This document shows positions 32,917-41,408 of a stretch of DNA of 64,000 nucleotides, piece by piece. How positions within the stretch are numbered: position 1 is the first letter of the stretch; every line of letters starts with the position of its first letter. The position numbers and the translations under genes are program-made. A model generated the notes under the pieces. That model was not told where the DNA came from, made no database searches, and saw nothing but the letters and a program-made list of their open reading frames with translations. The DNA is from QAND01 sp003150225. GTDB lineage: Bacteria > Bacillota > Clostridia > Christensenellales > QAND01. Location: NCBI RefSeq assembly GCF_044357945.1, contig NZ_CP076563.1:1798001-1862000 (forward strand). The letters are read 5' to 3'.

Positions 32917-33399
32917 ATGAAGGAACGGAAGGAACAAACGCGGGTCAGCGCCATGGATCGTGCCCTTACCTACCTGGGCTATCGGATGCGGAGCAAAAAG
33001 GAGATGGAGGATTATCTGCGTCAGAAGGGCTATGAGGCCGGGGAGATTCAGGAGACCATGGATCGCTTGGCGGATTATGGATATATCGACGATGTGGCCT
33101 TTAGCCGAGAGTTTCTTCGAAGCCGGCTGAATCGCGGTCCGGTAGGGCGAAAGAAGCTGGAATACGACCTCCTCAAAAAGGGCGTGGACCGGGAGGCCAT
33201 CGCCCGGGTGCTGGAGGAATACCATGGCCAGGAGGAGGAAGAACGGTGCCGAGAGCTGGCGGAACGGCTGGCAGCGCAGAAGGGGCGGAACCGGAAGGCC
33301 CTGCAATCGGTTCAGCGCACGCTGTTGGCCCGGGGATTCGGCTATGATCTCATCCGCCAGGCACTCGCGGGCCTTGGGGAGGAGGGGGAACGGGATTGA
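32917..33399 (+). CDS. recX: Regulatory protein RecX
   Basis: A 160-residue RecX, which binds and tempers RecA filaments. It has the three-repeat layout: ALTYLGYRMRSKKEMEDYLRQKGY, then MDRLADYGYIDDVAFSREFLRSR, and C-terminal helices. A TATAAT at 32904-32909 precedes the ATG by 7 bases, so the start is either nearly leaderless at 32917 or an internal ATG at 32953. It overlaps birA by 4 bases. Confidence 0.87.
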   Translation: MKERKEQTRVSAMDRALTYLGYRMRSKKEMEDYLRQKGYEAGEIQETMDRLADYGYIDDVAFSREFLRSRLNRGPVGRKKLEYDLLKKGVDREAIARVLEEYHGQEEEERCRELAERLAAQKGRNRKALQSVQRTLLARGFGYDLIRQALAGLGEEGERD

Positions 33400-34391
33400 G
33401 GGATAAAATCTTGAAGCTGCTGATGCAGAATCCCCATGGATATGTATCGGGGGAGGAGATGGCAAGCCAGTTGGGGGTATCCCGGGCGGCGGTCAACAAG
33501 CATGTGGAAAAGCTCAAAGCCATGGGCTGCGAAATTGACTGCAAACGGAACGCGGGATATCGGCTGGCGTCGCTGAGCGATAGCCTGCTGCCCGAGTTTG
33601 TGGAGATCTATCGCTTTGATGCGGGAGAGGCTCCCTATACCATTCTCCATTACGATCGGGTGGCCAGCACCAACCAAACCGCCAAAGAGCTGGCGGTAAA
33701 AGGCGCCGCCCATGGGACCGTGGTGGTGGCGGAAGTGCAGACGGCGGGGCGGGGCCGCCAGGGCCGGACTTGGACCAGCAACGCGGGGGAAGGGATTTTC
33801 TGCTCCTTGATTCTGCGGCCCCCCATTGCGCCTCAGGACGCCCATCTTTTCTCTCTGATGGCAGGGGTGGCGGTGGCGAGAGGGGTATCGGCCCAGGGAA
33901 TGCTTCCCAACGTGGGCCTTAAATGGCCCAACGATGTGCTGTGCGGACATCGGAAACTCTGCGGCATCCTTTGCGAGCTATCGGCTGATTTAGACGGGGT
34001 GGACTACGCTGTCCTGGGCATCGGGATCAACGTGAATCAGCCCACCTTTGGGCAGGAACTTATGGGGGTGGCCACCAGCATGGCTATGGAGACGGGGCGG
34101 GTTATCCCCCGTGCCCGGGTTCTGGCCGCGGTGCTGGCGGAGTTTTTTGATCTCTACGCCGAGGCTATGGGAGAAGGAACGCCTGATTTTGCTTCGTTGA
34201 TGGAGGAATACGCCCAGTGGAGCGTCTGTCTGAACCGGCCGGTGACCGCCATCCAAGGCAAACGACAGCTTCGAGGCGTTTGCGTGGGGTTTGGCCCGGA
34301 CGGATCCCTCCGGCTGCGGGACGAGGCGGGCACGGTGCATGCCATCCTGGCGGGGGATGTGAGCATCAGAGGGGAAGGGCTCTATGCGTGA
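33396..34391 (+). CDS. birA: Bifunctional biotin-[acetyl-CoA-carboxylase] ligase / repressor
   Basis: A 331-residue BirA. The N-terminal winged helix (GEEMASQLGVSRAAVNKHVEKLKAMG) and the ligase domain with GRGRQGRTW (biotinyl-AMP loop), GLKWPNDVL and GIGINVN are intact, followed by the C-terminal SH3-like domain. It links biotin to carboxylases and can repress biotin genes. The start is TTG at 33396, overlapping the recX stop, after GGAGGAGGGGGAACGG. No biotin operon lies nearby. Confidence 0.95.
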   Translation: MRDKILKLLMQNPHGYVSGEEMASQLGVSRAAVNKHVEKLKAMGCEIDCKRNAGYRLASLSDSLLPEFVEIYRFDAGEAPYTILHYDRVASTNQTAKELAVKGAAHGTVVVAEVQTAGRGRQGRTWTSNAGEGIFCSLILRPPIAPQDAHLFSLMAGVAVARGVSAQGMLPNVGLKWPNDVLCGHRKLCGILCELSADLDGVDYAVLGIGINVNQPTFGQELMGVATSMAMETGRVIPRARVLAAVLAEFFDLYAEAMGEGTPDFASLMEEYAQWSVCLNRPVTAIQGKRQLRGVCVGFGPDGSLRLRDEAGTVHAILAGDVSIRGEGLYA

Positions 34392-34521
34392 AGGAAATGT
34401 CGTGGGCGCGGCGCGCGCTGCGGTGCGCTCCATCAAATCGACGGGGCATGCCGGCGTTTCGGCTCAGAGCATTTGCGGTGTGAAGCGGTGCGCCGGAAAG
34501 GAATCGTAAGAGGAGGCTTCC

Positions 34522-35997
34522 ATGAAGGACGTATTTACCAGTGGGGACATTAAGGCCATGGACGCCCATGAAATCGCCCTACACAACAACGAGCTGGAAT
34601 TGATCCGCCGGGCGGGGTCTTTGGTTGCCCAGGCCATCTGCAGCCATGCTTCCCGCCGCCGCGCGGTTTTTTTCTGCGGCAGCGGCAACAATGGAGCCGA
34701 CGGGGTGGCCGCTGCGGCCACCTTGGCGGAGCTGGGGTGGGAGACCCGGGTTTACGCCGTGAGGCTGGGGCAGGGAGAGGCGATTTCCCGGCTGTATACC
34801 CAGTATCGGATGAAGAGCGGGCGGGAGGTGCTTCCCCTGCCTTCCAATGACGGCATCCCGCCCTATGACGTGGTGGTGGATGCTCTTTTGGGTACCGGCG
34901 CGCGGTTCGGCCTGGAAGGGGATTATCTTCGAGCGGCCCGGATCATCAACCGATTGGGGGAGTCAGGCCGTGTGGTGGCGGTGGATCTGCCCACTGGGGT
35001 TTCTGCCGACACCGGCCGAGCCCATGAGAACGCCGTCCGGGCGGACCTGACCGTGTGTCTGTCGGGGTTCAAGCCCGGGGTGATCCTATACCCTGGAGCG
35101 GAATACGCGGGAGAGGTGCTGGCCTATCAGGTGATCCCCTCTCCGCTGCTGCCGTCCCGGCGCCGGTATCTGTTCACCAGATCCGATGTGCATTCCCTCA
35201 AACGCTCTCGGAACACCCATAAGGGCGATTACGGGCGGCTGGCCATCCTGGGGGGCAGCATGGAGATGCCGGGCGCCGCCCTTCTTTCCGCTGACGCGGC
35301 CCTTCGGTCGGGGGCGGGGACGGTTACCCTTTTATCCGATCCGGAAACCGCTCGCGTGTACGCTCATCGGGTTCGAGAGGCCATGGTGCGCCCGGTAGCG
35401 GCGCCCCAGGACATGCCTGCCCTCCTTCAGGGCAAAACCGCCCTTGTGATGGGACCGGGCCTGGGAGATGGCCCCCGGGTATATGAGCTGGTTGCCGAAG
35501 GACTATCGGCTGGGATGCCTACCTTGATCGACGCCGACGGGCTCAACGCCCTGGCGCGGGGCGGTCCGGAGATCCTGCTTTCCGCCTCAGGCCCCCTGGT
35601 GCTGACCCCTCATCCAAAGGAGCTTTCCCGGCTTTTGGATACGGAACTCAGGACGGTGGTGGAGGATCCGCTGGCCGCTGTGGAGGAGGCGGCGAACCGA
35701 TTCCGGTGTACCGTGCTGCTCAAGGGGGCGGTTACCCTCATTGCCGGGGCCGAGAGCACCCTGTTCTCCAATCGGGGCTGTGCCGGTATGGCCAAGGGAG
35801 GCAGCGGGGATGTGTTGTCCGGGGTGATCGGCGGATTTCTGGCCCATGGCGCCGAGCCCCAATACGCGGCGGCGGCGGGGGCCTATCTTGCCGGGGTGGC
35901 GGGTGAGGCTGCCATGGCCCGGTATGGCAGCACGGCCATGACCCCCTACCACACCGTGGAATGCCTCCATAAGGCCTATTTGCCATATGAATCCTGA
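34522..35997 (+). CDS. nnr: Bifunctional NAD(P)H-hydrate epimerase / ADP-dependent dehydratase
   Basis: A 491-residue fusion that repairs hydrated NAD(P)H. The N-terminal YjeF epimerase has GNNGADGVAAAATLAELGW and DALLGTGAR. The C-terminal dehydratase (from about 225) has HKGDYGRLAILGGS, DADGLNAL, LTPHPKELSRLL and GMAKGGSGDVLSG. The fused form is usual in bacteria. AAGAGGAGGCTTCC gives the start. Mazf follows, as in other Bacillota, where nnr/alr lies near mazEF. Confidence 0.95.
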   Translation: MKDVFTSGDIKAMDAHEIALHNNELELIRRAGSLVAQAICSHASRRRAVFFCGSGNNGADGVAAAATLAELGWETRVYAVRLGQGEAISRLYTQYRMKSGREVLPLPSNDGIPPYDVVVDALLGTGARFGLEGDYLRAARIINRLGESGRVVAVDLPTGVSADTGRAHENAVRADLTVCLSGFKPGVILYPGAEYAGEVLAYQVIPSPLLPSRRRYLFTRSDVHSLKRSRNTHKGDYGRLAILGGSMEMPGAALLSADAALRSGAGTVTLLSDPETARVYAHRVREAMVRPVAAPQDMPALLQGKTALVMGPGLGDGPRVYELVAEGLSAGMPTLIDADGLNALARGGPEILLSASGPLVLTPHPKELSRLLDTELRTVVEDPLAAVEEAANRFRCTVLLKGAVTLIAGAESTLFSNRGCAGMAKGGSGDVLSGVIGGFLAHGAEPQYAAAAGAYLAGVAGEAAMARYGSTAMTPYHTVECLHKAYLPYES

Positions 35998-36011
35998 CCT
36001 AACGGAAGTCC

Positions 36012-36050
36012 GGGCGCTTGCATACTATGCTATGTAAGCGCCCTATTTCT
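36012..36050 (+). terminator. Probable terminator after nnr
   Basis: An 8-bp stem GGGCGCTT/AAGCGCCC with a 16-base loop that holds GCATACTATGC, followed by TATTTCT. The weak tail makes it a partial terminator. Confidence 0.5.
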
Positions 36051-36064
36051 GGAGGGTGAAAGGA

Positions 36065-36409
36065 TTGATAAAAAGAGGTGAAATATACCTGGCGGATCTC
36101 AGCCCTGTGGTTGGCAGCGAACAGGGGGGAATGCGCCCGGTACTTATCGTACAAAATAATATGGGCAACAAGTATAGTCCAACCGTCATCGCTGCCGCCA
36201 TTACGTCCAGCCTGGAGAAGAACAAGCTGCCTACCCATATCCGGTTGTCCGATACCGAGCTGGGACGGGAATCCATCATTCTAATGGAGCAGATCCGTAC
36301 CATAGACAAAAGCCGGCTGGTAAAGTATATGGGATCGGTTGGAGAGGACATAATGGAGCAGGTGGACGGGGCACTGAAGATAAGCCTGGGGTTTAAGGAA
36401 CGGCCTTAG
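36065..36409 (+). CDS. MazF/PemK-family endoribonuclease toxin without visible antitoxin
   Basis: A 114-residue MazF/EndoA-type protein: KRGEIYLADLSPVVGSEQGGMRPVLIVQN, then PTVIAAAITSS and ESIILMEQIRTIDKSRL, the full set for an active EndoA-like interferase cleaving single-stranded mRNA. The TTG at 36065 is the likely start (GGAGGG 8 bases upstream and the usual MIKRG-like N-terminus). No mazE-like gene precedes it; the 67 bases after nnr hold only a hairpin. Confidence 0.92.
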   Translation: MIKRGEIYLADLSPVVGSEQGGMRPVLIVQNNMGNKYSPTVIAAAITSSLEKNKLPTHIRLSDTELGRESIILMEQIRTIDKSRLVKYMGSVGEDIMEQVDGALKISLGFKERP

Positions 36410-36476
36410 CATGCTATAATATACCAGCCGTAGGACGGATTTACAAAAGACCCCATGTGGATAAGGAGAGGTGGCT

Positions 36477-37322
36477 ATGACCAAGGGAATGGCACTGTGG
36501 AAGAAGATGATTTTGATTACCGCCGGCGTGTTTATCATGGCGTTTTCCTTGAACCTATTCCTGGTTCCCAATAAGATCGCGCCTGGAGGGGTCAGCGGTC
36601 TTGCCACCGTTCTCCATTACATAACGGGGGTGCCCACCGGCGCCGCCATTTTACTGATGAATCTACCCTTGTTCCTGCTGGCGATCAAGAAATTTGGTAA
36701 GGAGTTTGCCTTTATCGCCCTTTACGCCTCGGTGGTTACCTCCCTGGCGGTAGACTACATTCCCCTGCCGGTGATAACGGATGACCCCATGCTGGCCAGC
36801 GTATTCGGCGGCGTGGTGATGGGCGTGGGCCTGGGGATCATCGAGCGGAGCGGCGGCAACACCGGAGGAACCTACCTGGCGGCCAAGCTCCTTCAGGGGC
36901 TATTCCCCTTTATCTCGGTGGCATGGGTGATGTTTGCCATCGACTTTGTGGTGGTGGCGCTGTCCGCCGTTTTGTTCTCCCTGGAGCTGGGGCTGTTTTC
37001 TCTGGTGGCCCTGTTTATCAGCACCAAGGTGATGGATATGATCATGGAGGGATTGAGCCGGGCCCGGATGGTGTACATCATCACCGATCACTGGGAGCAG
37101 ATCAGCGAGAAGATCATGGCGGATATGGAGCGGGGCGTTACGCGCATGGCGGCCACCGGGGTGTACACCGGAGAGCCCAAGGGGATGCTTCTGTGCGTAT
37201 TGGAGAGCAACAAGGAGCTGTCTCAGCTGAAGGACATCATCCGCGAGATCGATTCCGCTGCCTTTGTTATCGTCAATCCCGCCAGCGAGGTGATGGGGGA
37301 GGGCTTTAAAAGCCATGCATAG
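36477..37322 (+). CDS. YitT-family membrane protein
   Basis: A 281-residue protein: several hydrophobic spans (YitT_membrane, about 10-200, with FLVPNKIAPGGVSGLATVL and GGNTGGTYLAAKLL), then a cytosolic DUF2179 domain (VYIITDHWEQISEKIM...GVTRMAATGVYTGEPKGMLLCVL). Role unknown; members are widespread and often duplicated in Bacillota. AAGGAGAGG precedes ATG 36477. It overlaps tsaE by 8 bases. Confidence 0.92.
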   Translation: MTKGMALWKKMILITAGVFIMAFSLNLFLVPNKIAPGGVSGLATVLHYITGVPTGAAILLMNLPLFLLAIKKFGKEFAFIALYASVVTSLAVDYIPLPVITDDPMLASVFGGVVMGVGLGIIERSGGNTGGTYLAAKLLQGLFPFISVAWVMFAIDFVVVALSAVLFSLELGLFSLVALFISTKVMDMIMEGLSRARMVYIITDHWEQISEKIMADMERGVTRMAATGVYTGEPKGMLLCVLESNKELSQLKDIIREIDSAAFVIVNPASEVMGEGFKSHA

Positions 37323-37767
37323 GGAGGAGCTGTTCTCCGGATTTGCGGCGGAGACCCAATCGGAGGAGGAGACTACGGCCCTGGGCCGGGCTTTGGCCGG
37401 TTGCTTAAAAAAGGGGGACAGGCTCCTCCTGTATGGGGAGCCCGGCGCGGGGAAAACCGCTCTGACCCGGGGTATCTGCCAGGGGTTGGGCTACGACGAT
37501 TATGTAACCAGTCCCACCTTTGCCATCGTCAATCAATACCCGGCGCGGATTCCGGTCTACCATTTTGATCTCTACCGGATTTCTCCCGAGGATCTCTACG
37601 ATATTGGCGTGGAGGAGTACCTGGGAGGGGACGGGATCTGCATTGTGGAATGGCCGGATGGCGCGGAGGATATCCTGGGGGAGCCCAGCATAAGGATAGG
37701 GATAGAAAAGGCGGGGGAGTGCCTCCGCCGCGTCAGCATCCTAGGGGGAAAGGGGGAAGGACGTTGA
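37315..37767 (+). CDS. tsaE: tRNA threonylcarbamoyladenosine biosynthesis ATPase TsaE
   Basis: A 150-residue P-loop protein of the t6A pathway. Walker A GEPGAGKTALTRGI, SPTFAIVNQY, FDLYRI and GICIVEWPD are family motifs. It works with TsaB and TsaD to modify ANN-decoding tRNAs. The start lies 8 bases inside the YitT gene, and its TGA overlaps the TTG of tsaB (TTGA). Confidence 0.95.
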   Translation: MHREELFSGFAAETQSEEETTALGRALAGCLKKGDRLLLYGEPGAGKTALTRGICQGLGYDDYVTSPTFAIVNQYPARIPVYHFDLYRISPEDLYDIGVEEYLGGDGICIVEWPDGAEDILGEPSIRIGIEKAGECLRRVSILGGKGEGR

Positions 37768-38435
37768 AAATACTGGCTTTGGACGCATCGGCCAAGAGCT
37801 GTGCCGCCGCCCTCTATGAGGAGAAGCTGTTGGGTGAGATGTACCTGGACCTGGGGTTGACCCATTCCGAAAAGCTCCTTCCCATGATCGACGCCCTGTT
37901 AGAGGTGACGGATACCGAGAAAGCCTCCCTTTCCGCCCTGGCGGTAACGGCGGGCCCTGGCAGCTTTACCGGGCTTCGGATCGGCATGGCCACCGCCCAG
38001 GGCCTTTGCCGCGCGCTGTCCATTCCCATCGCTCCGGTGCCCACCCTCTTGGCGCTTAAGGAGGGGGGATCGGGGTTCCCAGGGGTGGTCTGCCCCATGA
38101 TGGACGCCCGTCGGGGGGAAGTCTATACCGCGCTTTATCGGGGGGAGGAGGCGCTTTTGCCGGGCGGGCCCCGGCCCTTGACGGAGCTGTTATCCGCCGC
38201 AGAAATCTTATCTTCCCCCGTGTTTTTCCTGGGGGATGGGGCTGCGGTACACCGGGAGGCCATTGCAAGCGCTCTGGGGGATCGGGCGGTTTTTGCGGCG
38301 GCGGAACGAAATCTCCTTCGGGCTTCCTGGGTGGCGGTGGCAGCGGTAAAGCAGGGCCGTTTTGTTCCCGAGGCCCAGGCTTCCATCGACTATATGCGGG
38401 TATCCCAGGCGGAGCGGCTGCGCCATGGAACCTGA
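37764..38435 (+). CDS. tsaB: tRNA threonylcarbamoyladenosine biosynthesis protein TsaB
   Basis: A 223-residue actin-like-fold partner of TsaD: KILALDASAKSCAAALYE, THSEKLLPMIDALL, and VTAGPGSFTGLRIGMATAQGL are diagnostic. The start is TTG at 37764, overlapping the tsaE stop; GGGGGAAGG lies just before it. rimI begins 11 bases before its end. TsaD is not in the window. Confidence 0.94.
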   Translation: MKILALDASAKSCAAALYEEKLLGEMYLDLGLTHSEKLLPMIDALLEVTDTEKASLSALAVTAGPGSFTGLRIGMATAQGLCRALSIPIAPVPTLLALKEGGSGFPGVVCPMMDARRGEVYTALYRGEEALLPGGPRPLTELLSAAEILSSPVFFLGDGAAVHREAIASALGDRAVFAAAERNLLRASWVAVAAVKQGRFVPEAQASIDYMRVSQAERLRHGT

Positions 38436-38904
38436 GCTGATTGTCCGTCCTCTGGGGGAGGAGGATGTGGATGCGGCGGCTACCATTGAAACGTTATGCT
38501 TTACCGATCCCTGGAGCCGGGACAGCCTGTATCGGGACATTACCGATAATCCCGCGGCCCTATACCTGGGGGCATATGTAGAGGGAAAGATGATCGGTTT
38601 TGGAGGCGTTTGGTGCGTTTTGGACGAATCCTTTATCAGTACCATCTGCATCGTGCCATCGGCCCGGCGAATGGGGGCAGGCAGTTTTTTGCTGGAGAGC
38701 CTGATGCATGCAGCCCGGGCCATGGGCGCTCGGGATATGACCTTGGAGGTGCGGGTAAGCAACGCTGTCGCTCAAAGGATGTACCAGAACCATGGTTTTA
38801 CCTCGGTGGGCCTACGAAAGAAATACTATTCCGATAACGGGGAAGACGCCTATATCATGTGGTGCCGCTTGGAGGATTGTCCCCGGGAGGAAAACCCGGT
38901 ATAA
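38425..38904 (+). CDS. rimI: Ribosomal-protein-alanine N-acetyltransferase
   Basis: A 159-residue GNAT enzyme, RimI type: VRPLGEEDVDAAATIETLCF, ISTICIVPSARRMGAGSFLLESL (acetyl-CoA loop R-x-x-G-x-G variant RRMGAG) and YQNHGFTSVGLRKKYYSDNGEDAYIMW. The standard tsaE-tsaB-rimI order supports the call. ATG 38425 lies inside the end of tsaB. Confidence 0.93.
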   Translation: MEPELIVRPLGEEDVDAAATIETLCFTDPWSRDSLYRDITDNPAALYLGAYVEGKMIGFGGVWCVLDESFISTICIVPSARRMGAGSFLLESLMHAARAMGARDMTLEVRVSNAVAQRMYQNHGFTSVGLRKKYYSDNGEDAYIMWCRLEDCPREENPV

Positions 38905-39023
38905 TAGGAAAACCCGGAGATGAATTTTTTGCATCCTTTGGGAACGGGTTGTATCGAGGAAAAACTATGCTATGATGATAGAACATCCATTTTTTACAAA
39001 TTGGGGCAAGGGAGGTGCGCAGG

Positions 39024-40109
39024 ATGAAATGGCGTTGGAACAGAAAAGCTGAGGAATCCCAGGCTATAGATGGGGAGGCTGTAACCGCTTCAGAATCGCT
39101 GGCAAACCATCAAAATTGCTCCGAAATGGCTGGGGTGGACGGGGAGGAAGCTCCATCTTGCGCCTCTGAGCCCATGGATGATTCCGTCCCTGAGGAGACT
39201 TTGGAAGCTGCCGAAGAATCGGAATGCGACGAGCTGGATTTGCTGCTATCCGGCCCGGAGGAGCCGGAAGAGGAGGAATCCCAGGAGGAGATCCTCGCAC
39301 GCCGCCAGCGCGCGTATAGCGCGGTGGCCTATTTTGGCCCAATTGGGGCGGTGGTTGCGCTGGTATACGGGGTGAAGAACCGATTGGTGCGGTTTCATGG
39401 CCTCCAGAGCATGGCTCTATGGATCCTAGTGATCGCGGCCGCTATTTTGGCGGGGGGCACCAATCTTTTTGTGCTGATGACCAACCTCATTACTCCCATA
39501 GAGCAGTTGTTGCTGGGAACGGCCATCTATCTTGTTTTTATGGCCATCTTTGTAGCCCTCACCTACTGCGTGTTGGGCGCCATTACCGAGGTACCCAGTT
39601 GCCTGCCGTTGATCGGCGCTCCGCTGCTGGCCCTATCCGGCCTGGAGCAGGAGGATTCTATGGAGGGGGACGCCGGTACCCCACAGGATCTGGATGTGCC
39701 CTACTTTACTGGGGAAGGGGAGTCCCGGCCTAAGAGGGGCGGCATAGCGGCATTCTTTGGCAAGCTGCACAGGAAACCCGCATCCCAAGATACCGCTCCA
39801 GAGGATATGGAAGGGGCGATATCCCCCAAAGAGGAGAATACGAATTCCCTTTTTGCTGAGGAGCCCCAGGAGCCTCATGTGGAGAAGGAGGATTTCCTGC
39901 TGCCGCCTAAGCCTGCGGTGAAGGGGCCAGAGGAGCCCGCAGAAGGGCCTGAGGGGGCTGTTGCCCCATCGGAGGAGGTCCTAGGGGAGACGGATTTGGA
40001 ACCCACTGCAAGCGATGTGGATGCGGAGGTTTTGGAGGAGCAGCCGATGGATCCGATCATCTTGGAAGAGGGACAGGAGGAATCTCCAGAGCGGCAGACG
40101 GACGCTTAG
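39024..40109 (+). CDS. Membrane protein with long acidic tails (DUF4870/Tic20-like core)
   Basis: A 361-residue protein: an acidic low-complexity N-terminus (1-90, rich in Glu/Asp/Ser), a core with about three hydrophobic spans (SAVAYFGPIGAVVALVYG, then LVRFHGLQSMALWILVIA) resembling DUF4870 proteins, and a long acidic, Pro-rich C-terminal tail (about 205-361) without predicted spans. Such disordered acidic flanks are unusual for the core family. AAGGGAGGTGCGCAGG gives ATG 39024. Monocistronic. Function unknown. Confidence 0.75.
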   Translation: MKWRWNRKAEESQAIDGEAVTASESLANHQNCSEMAGVDGEEAPSCASEPMDDSVPEETLEAAEESECDELDLLLSGPEEPEEEESQEEILARRQRAYSAVAYFGPIGAVVALVYGVKNRLVRFHGLQSMALWILVIAAAILAGGTNLFVLMTNLITPIEQLLLGTAIYLVFMAIFVALTYCVLGAITEVPSCLPLIGAPLLALSGLEQEDSMEGDAGTPQDLDVPYFTGEGESRPKRGGIAAFFGKLHRKPASQDTAPEDMEGAISPKEENTNSLFAEEPQEPHVEKEDFLLPPKPAVKGPEEPAEGPEGAVAPSEEVLGETDLEPTASDVDAEVLEEQPMDPIILEEGQEESPERQTDA

Positions 40110-40133
40110 AGCGCCGGTTGCATTCTATGCGTG

Positions 40134-40166
40134 AAAAGGGAGCGCGGAATCCGCGCTCCCTTTTTT
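40134..40166 (+). terminator. Intrinsic terminator after the acidic membrane protein
   Basis: A 14-bp stem AAAGGGAGCGCGGA/TCCGCGCTCCCTTT with a very short loop and a T6 tail. Confidence 0.9.
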
Positions 40167-40295
40167 GATTTGAATTATACTAAATATCAATAAATCATAA
40201 CAAGTTGATTAGAAAGATCAAGCCCAGGCGCTTTTTTACAAAAATCGCGCCAAATGGAAAAAAACGCGCTCTTTTGGGGATAAAAACCTGACAAC
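40167..40295 (+). other. AT-rich leader region without recognised genes
   Basis: AT-rich, with GCGC/GCGC arms around 40229-40250 and no further structure recognised. It leads into the Spo0A-box segment. Confidence 0.4.
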
Positions 40296-40389
40296 TTTTG
40301 TCGAATCATGGGTTCAAATGTAAAAACGCTGGCGAATCCCTGTTTTTATGTGATAGTATCTTGACACCAAGGGAGTTTTGTCGAATAAC
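40296..40389 (+). promoter_or_regulatory. Two Spo0A boxes and a promoter upstream of the small ORF
   Basis: TTTTGTCGAAT occurs twice, at 40296-40306 and 40376-40386, exactly 80 bp apart. Both contain the Spo0A box TTTGTCGAA in perfect form. A possible sigma-A promoter is TTGACA (40361-40366), 17 bases and AATAAC (40384-40389), so the second box covers the -10. The inverted TAAAAAC/GTTTTTA between the boxes may add structure. Confidence 0.7.
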
Positions 40390-40406
40390 TGAAGGAGGTG
40401 CCAGGA

Positions 40407-40583
40407 TTGTCAAAGGAGATATCCAATCAAAAAAGCCGGTATGATCGCGTTTTTGTGGGGCTAGACCCACGGATCAGTTGGATAAAAGCCGTATATTATC
40501 CCGATCATGTGTTGGTAAACGTGAATCACCAAACCTTCAAGGACGATAGTCCCACTTCATCCGGAAGCGTAAAGTCCAGCTAA
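40407..40583 (+). CDS. Small protein of unknown function under possible Spo0A control
   Basis: A 58-residue ORF from a TTG, with GAAGGAGGTG 6 bases before it, a consensus ribosome site. The sequence (SRYDRVFVGLDPRISWIKAV) resembles no family known to me. It has a reasonable amino-acid mix and ends overlapping the stop of the ThiF/MoeB gene tail-to-tail by 4 bases. The Spo0A boxes and strong SD make it more believable than its length alone. Confidence 0.5.
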   Translation: MSKEISNQKSRYDRVFVGLDPRISWIKAVYYPDHVLVNVNHQTFKDDSPTSSGSVKSS

Positions 40584-41332
40584 TCCACAATTTCTGAAGG
40601 AGCCTGGCCACAGACGGGGCAGTGGGGATCCCGCTTTACCTCGATCTGCGTGCTGGTAAGCCCCGCGAATTGGAAAAACGTTAGCTTTCCTACGGGGACG
40701 GACTGTCCCAAGAGCATGCGAATCCCAACGATGGCCTCCATGGCGCCCACCGCTCCAGCAGTGCCGCCCAGAACCGGGATGGGATCGGATGCTCTTTTTG
40801 TTTTCTCGGGGTAGACGCAGCGATAGCAGGGGCTTTTCCCTGGGAGAATGGGAAGGATGTAGCCCTCCAGTCCCCGGACGCCCCCCTCCACCAATGGAAT
40901 GCCCAGGCGTACGGCCCAGCGGTTGATGAGATAGCGGGTGTCGTCGTTGTCCACGCAGTCCACAATAAGGTCATAGCCTGTCAGGATTTCCTGGGCGTTG
41001 TTTTCATCCAGGTAGACCTGCATGGGATGAAAGCGGATGGAAGCGTCCAGCTTTTGCAGCTTTTCCACCGCGGATTCCACTTTGGGGCGCTGGAGATCCG
41101 CCTCCGTATGGAGAATCTGCCGGTTTAGGTTGGATAAGGAGACCACATCGGTGTCCACAATGCCGATTTCACCCACGCCGGCCACCGTCAGGTAATAGAG
41201 GGCAGGAGAGCCCAAGCCGCCGGACCCTACCACCAGTACCTTGGCGTTTTTCAGGATTTCCTGGCCTTCCTCTCCAATGCCCGGCATGACGATCTGCCGC
41301 ATAAACCGTTCCCGTTCCTGTTCCGTCAACAT
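40580..41332 (-). CDS. ThiF/MoeB/HesA-family adenylyltransferase
   Basis: A 250-residue E1-like enzyme that adenylates the C-terminus of a small sulfur-carrier protein. VLVVGSGGLGSPALYYLTVAGVG is the nucleotide-binding loop; VDTDVVSLSNLNRQILH and DCVDNDDTRYLIN follow. Zinc pairs are CYRC and CPVC near the C-terminus. There is no ThiS/MoaD gene nearby, so whether it serves thiamin, molybdopterin or cysteine pathways is open. Confidence 0.9.
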   Translation of the reverse strand: MLTEQERERFMRQIVMPGIGEEGQEILKNAKVLVVGSGGLGSPALYYLTVAGVGEIGIVDTDVVSLSNLNRQILHTEADLQRPKVESAVEKLQKLDASIRFHPMQVYLDENNAQEILTGYDLIVDCVDNDDTRYLINRWAVRLGIPLVEGGVRGLEGYILPILPGKSPCYRCVYPEKTKRASDPIPVLGGTAGAVGAMEAIVGIRMLLGQSVPVGKLTFFQFAGLTSTQIEVKRDPHCPVCGQAPSEIVD

Positions 41333-41408
41333 ATCAATCCCCTCCGGCCATTATTTTAATCGCATTTTTTCCGTTGTGCAATTATTGCCTAAGCCTTCTT
41401 CCATGGCG

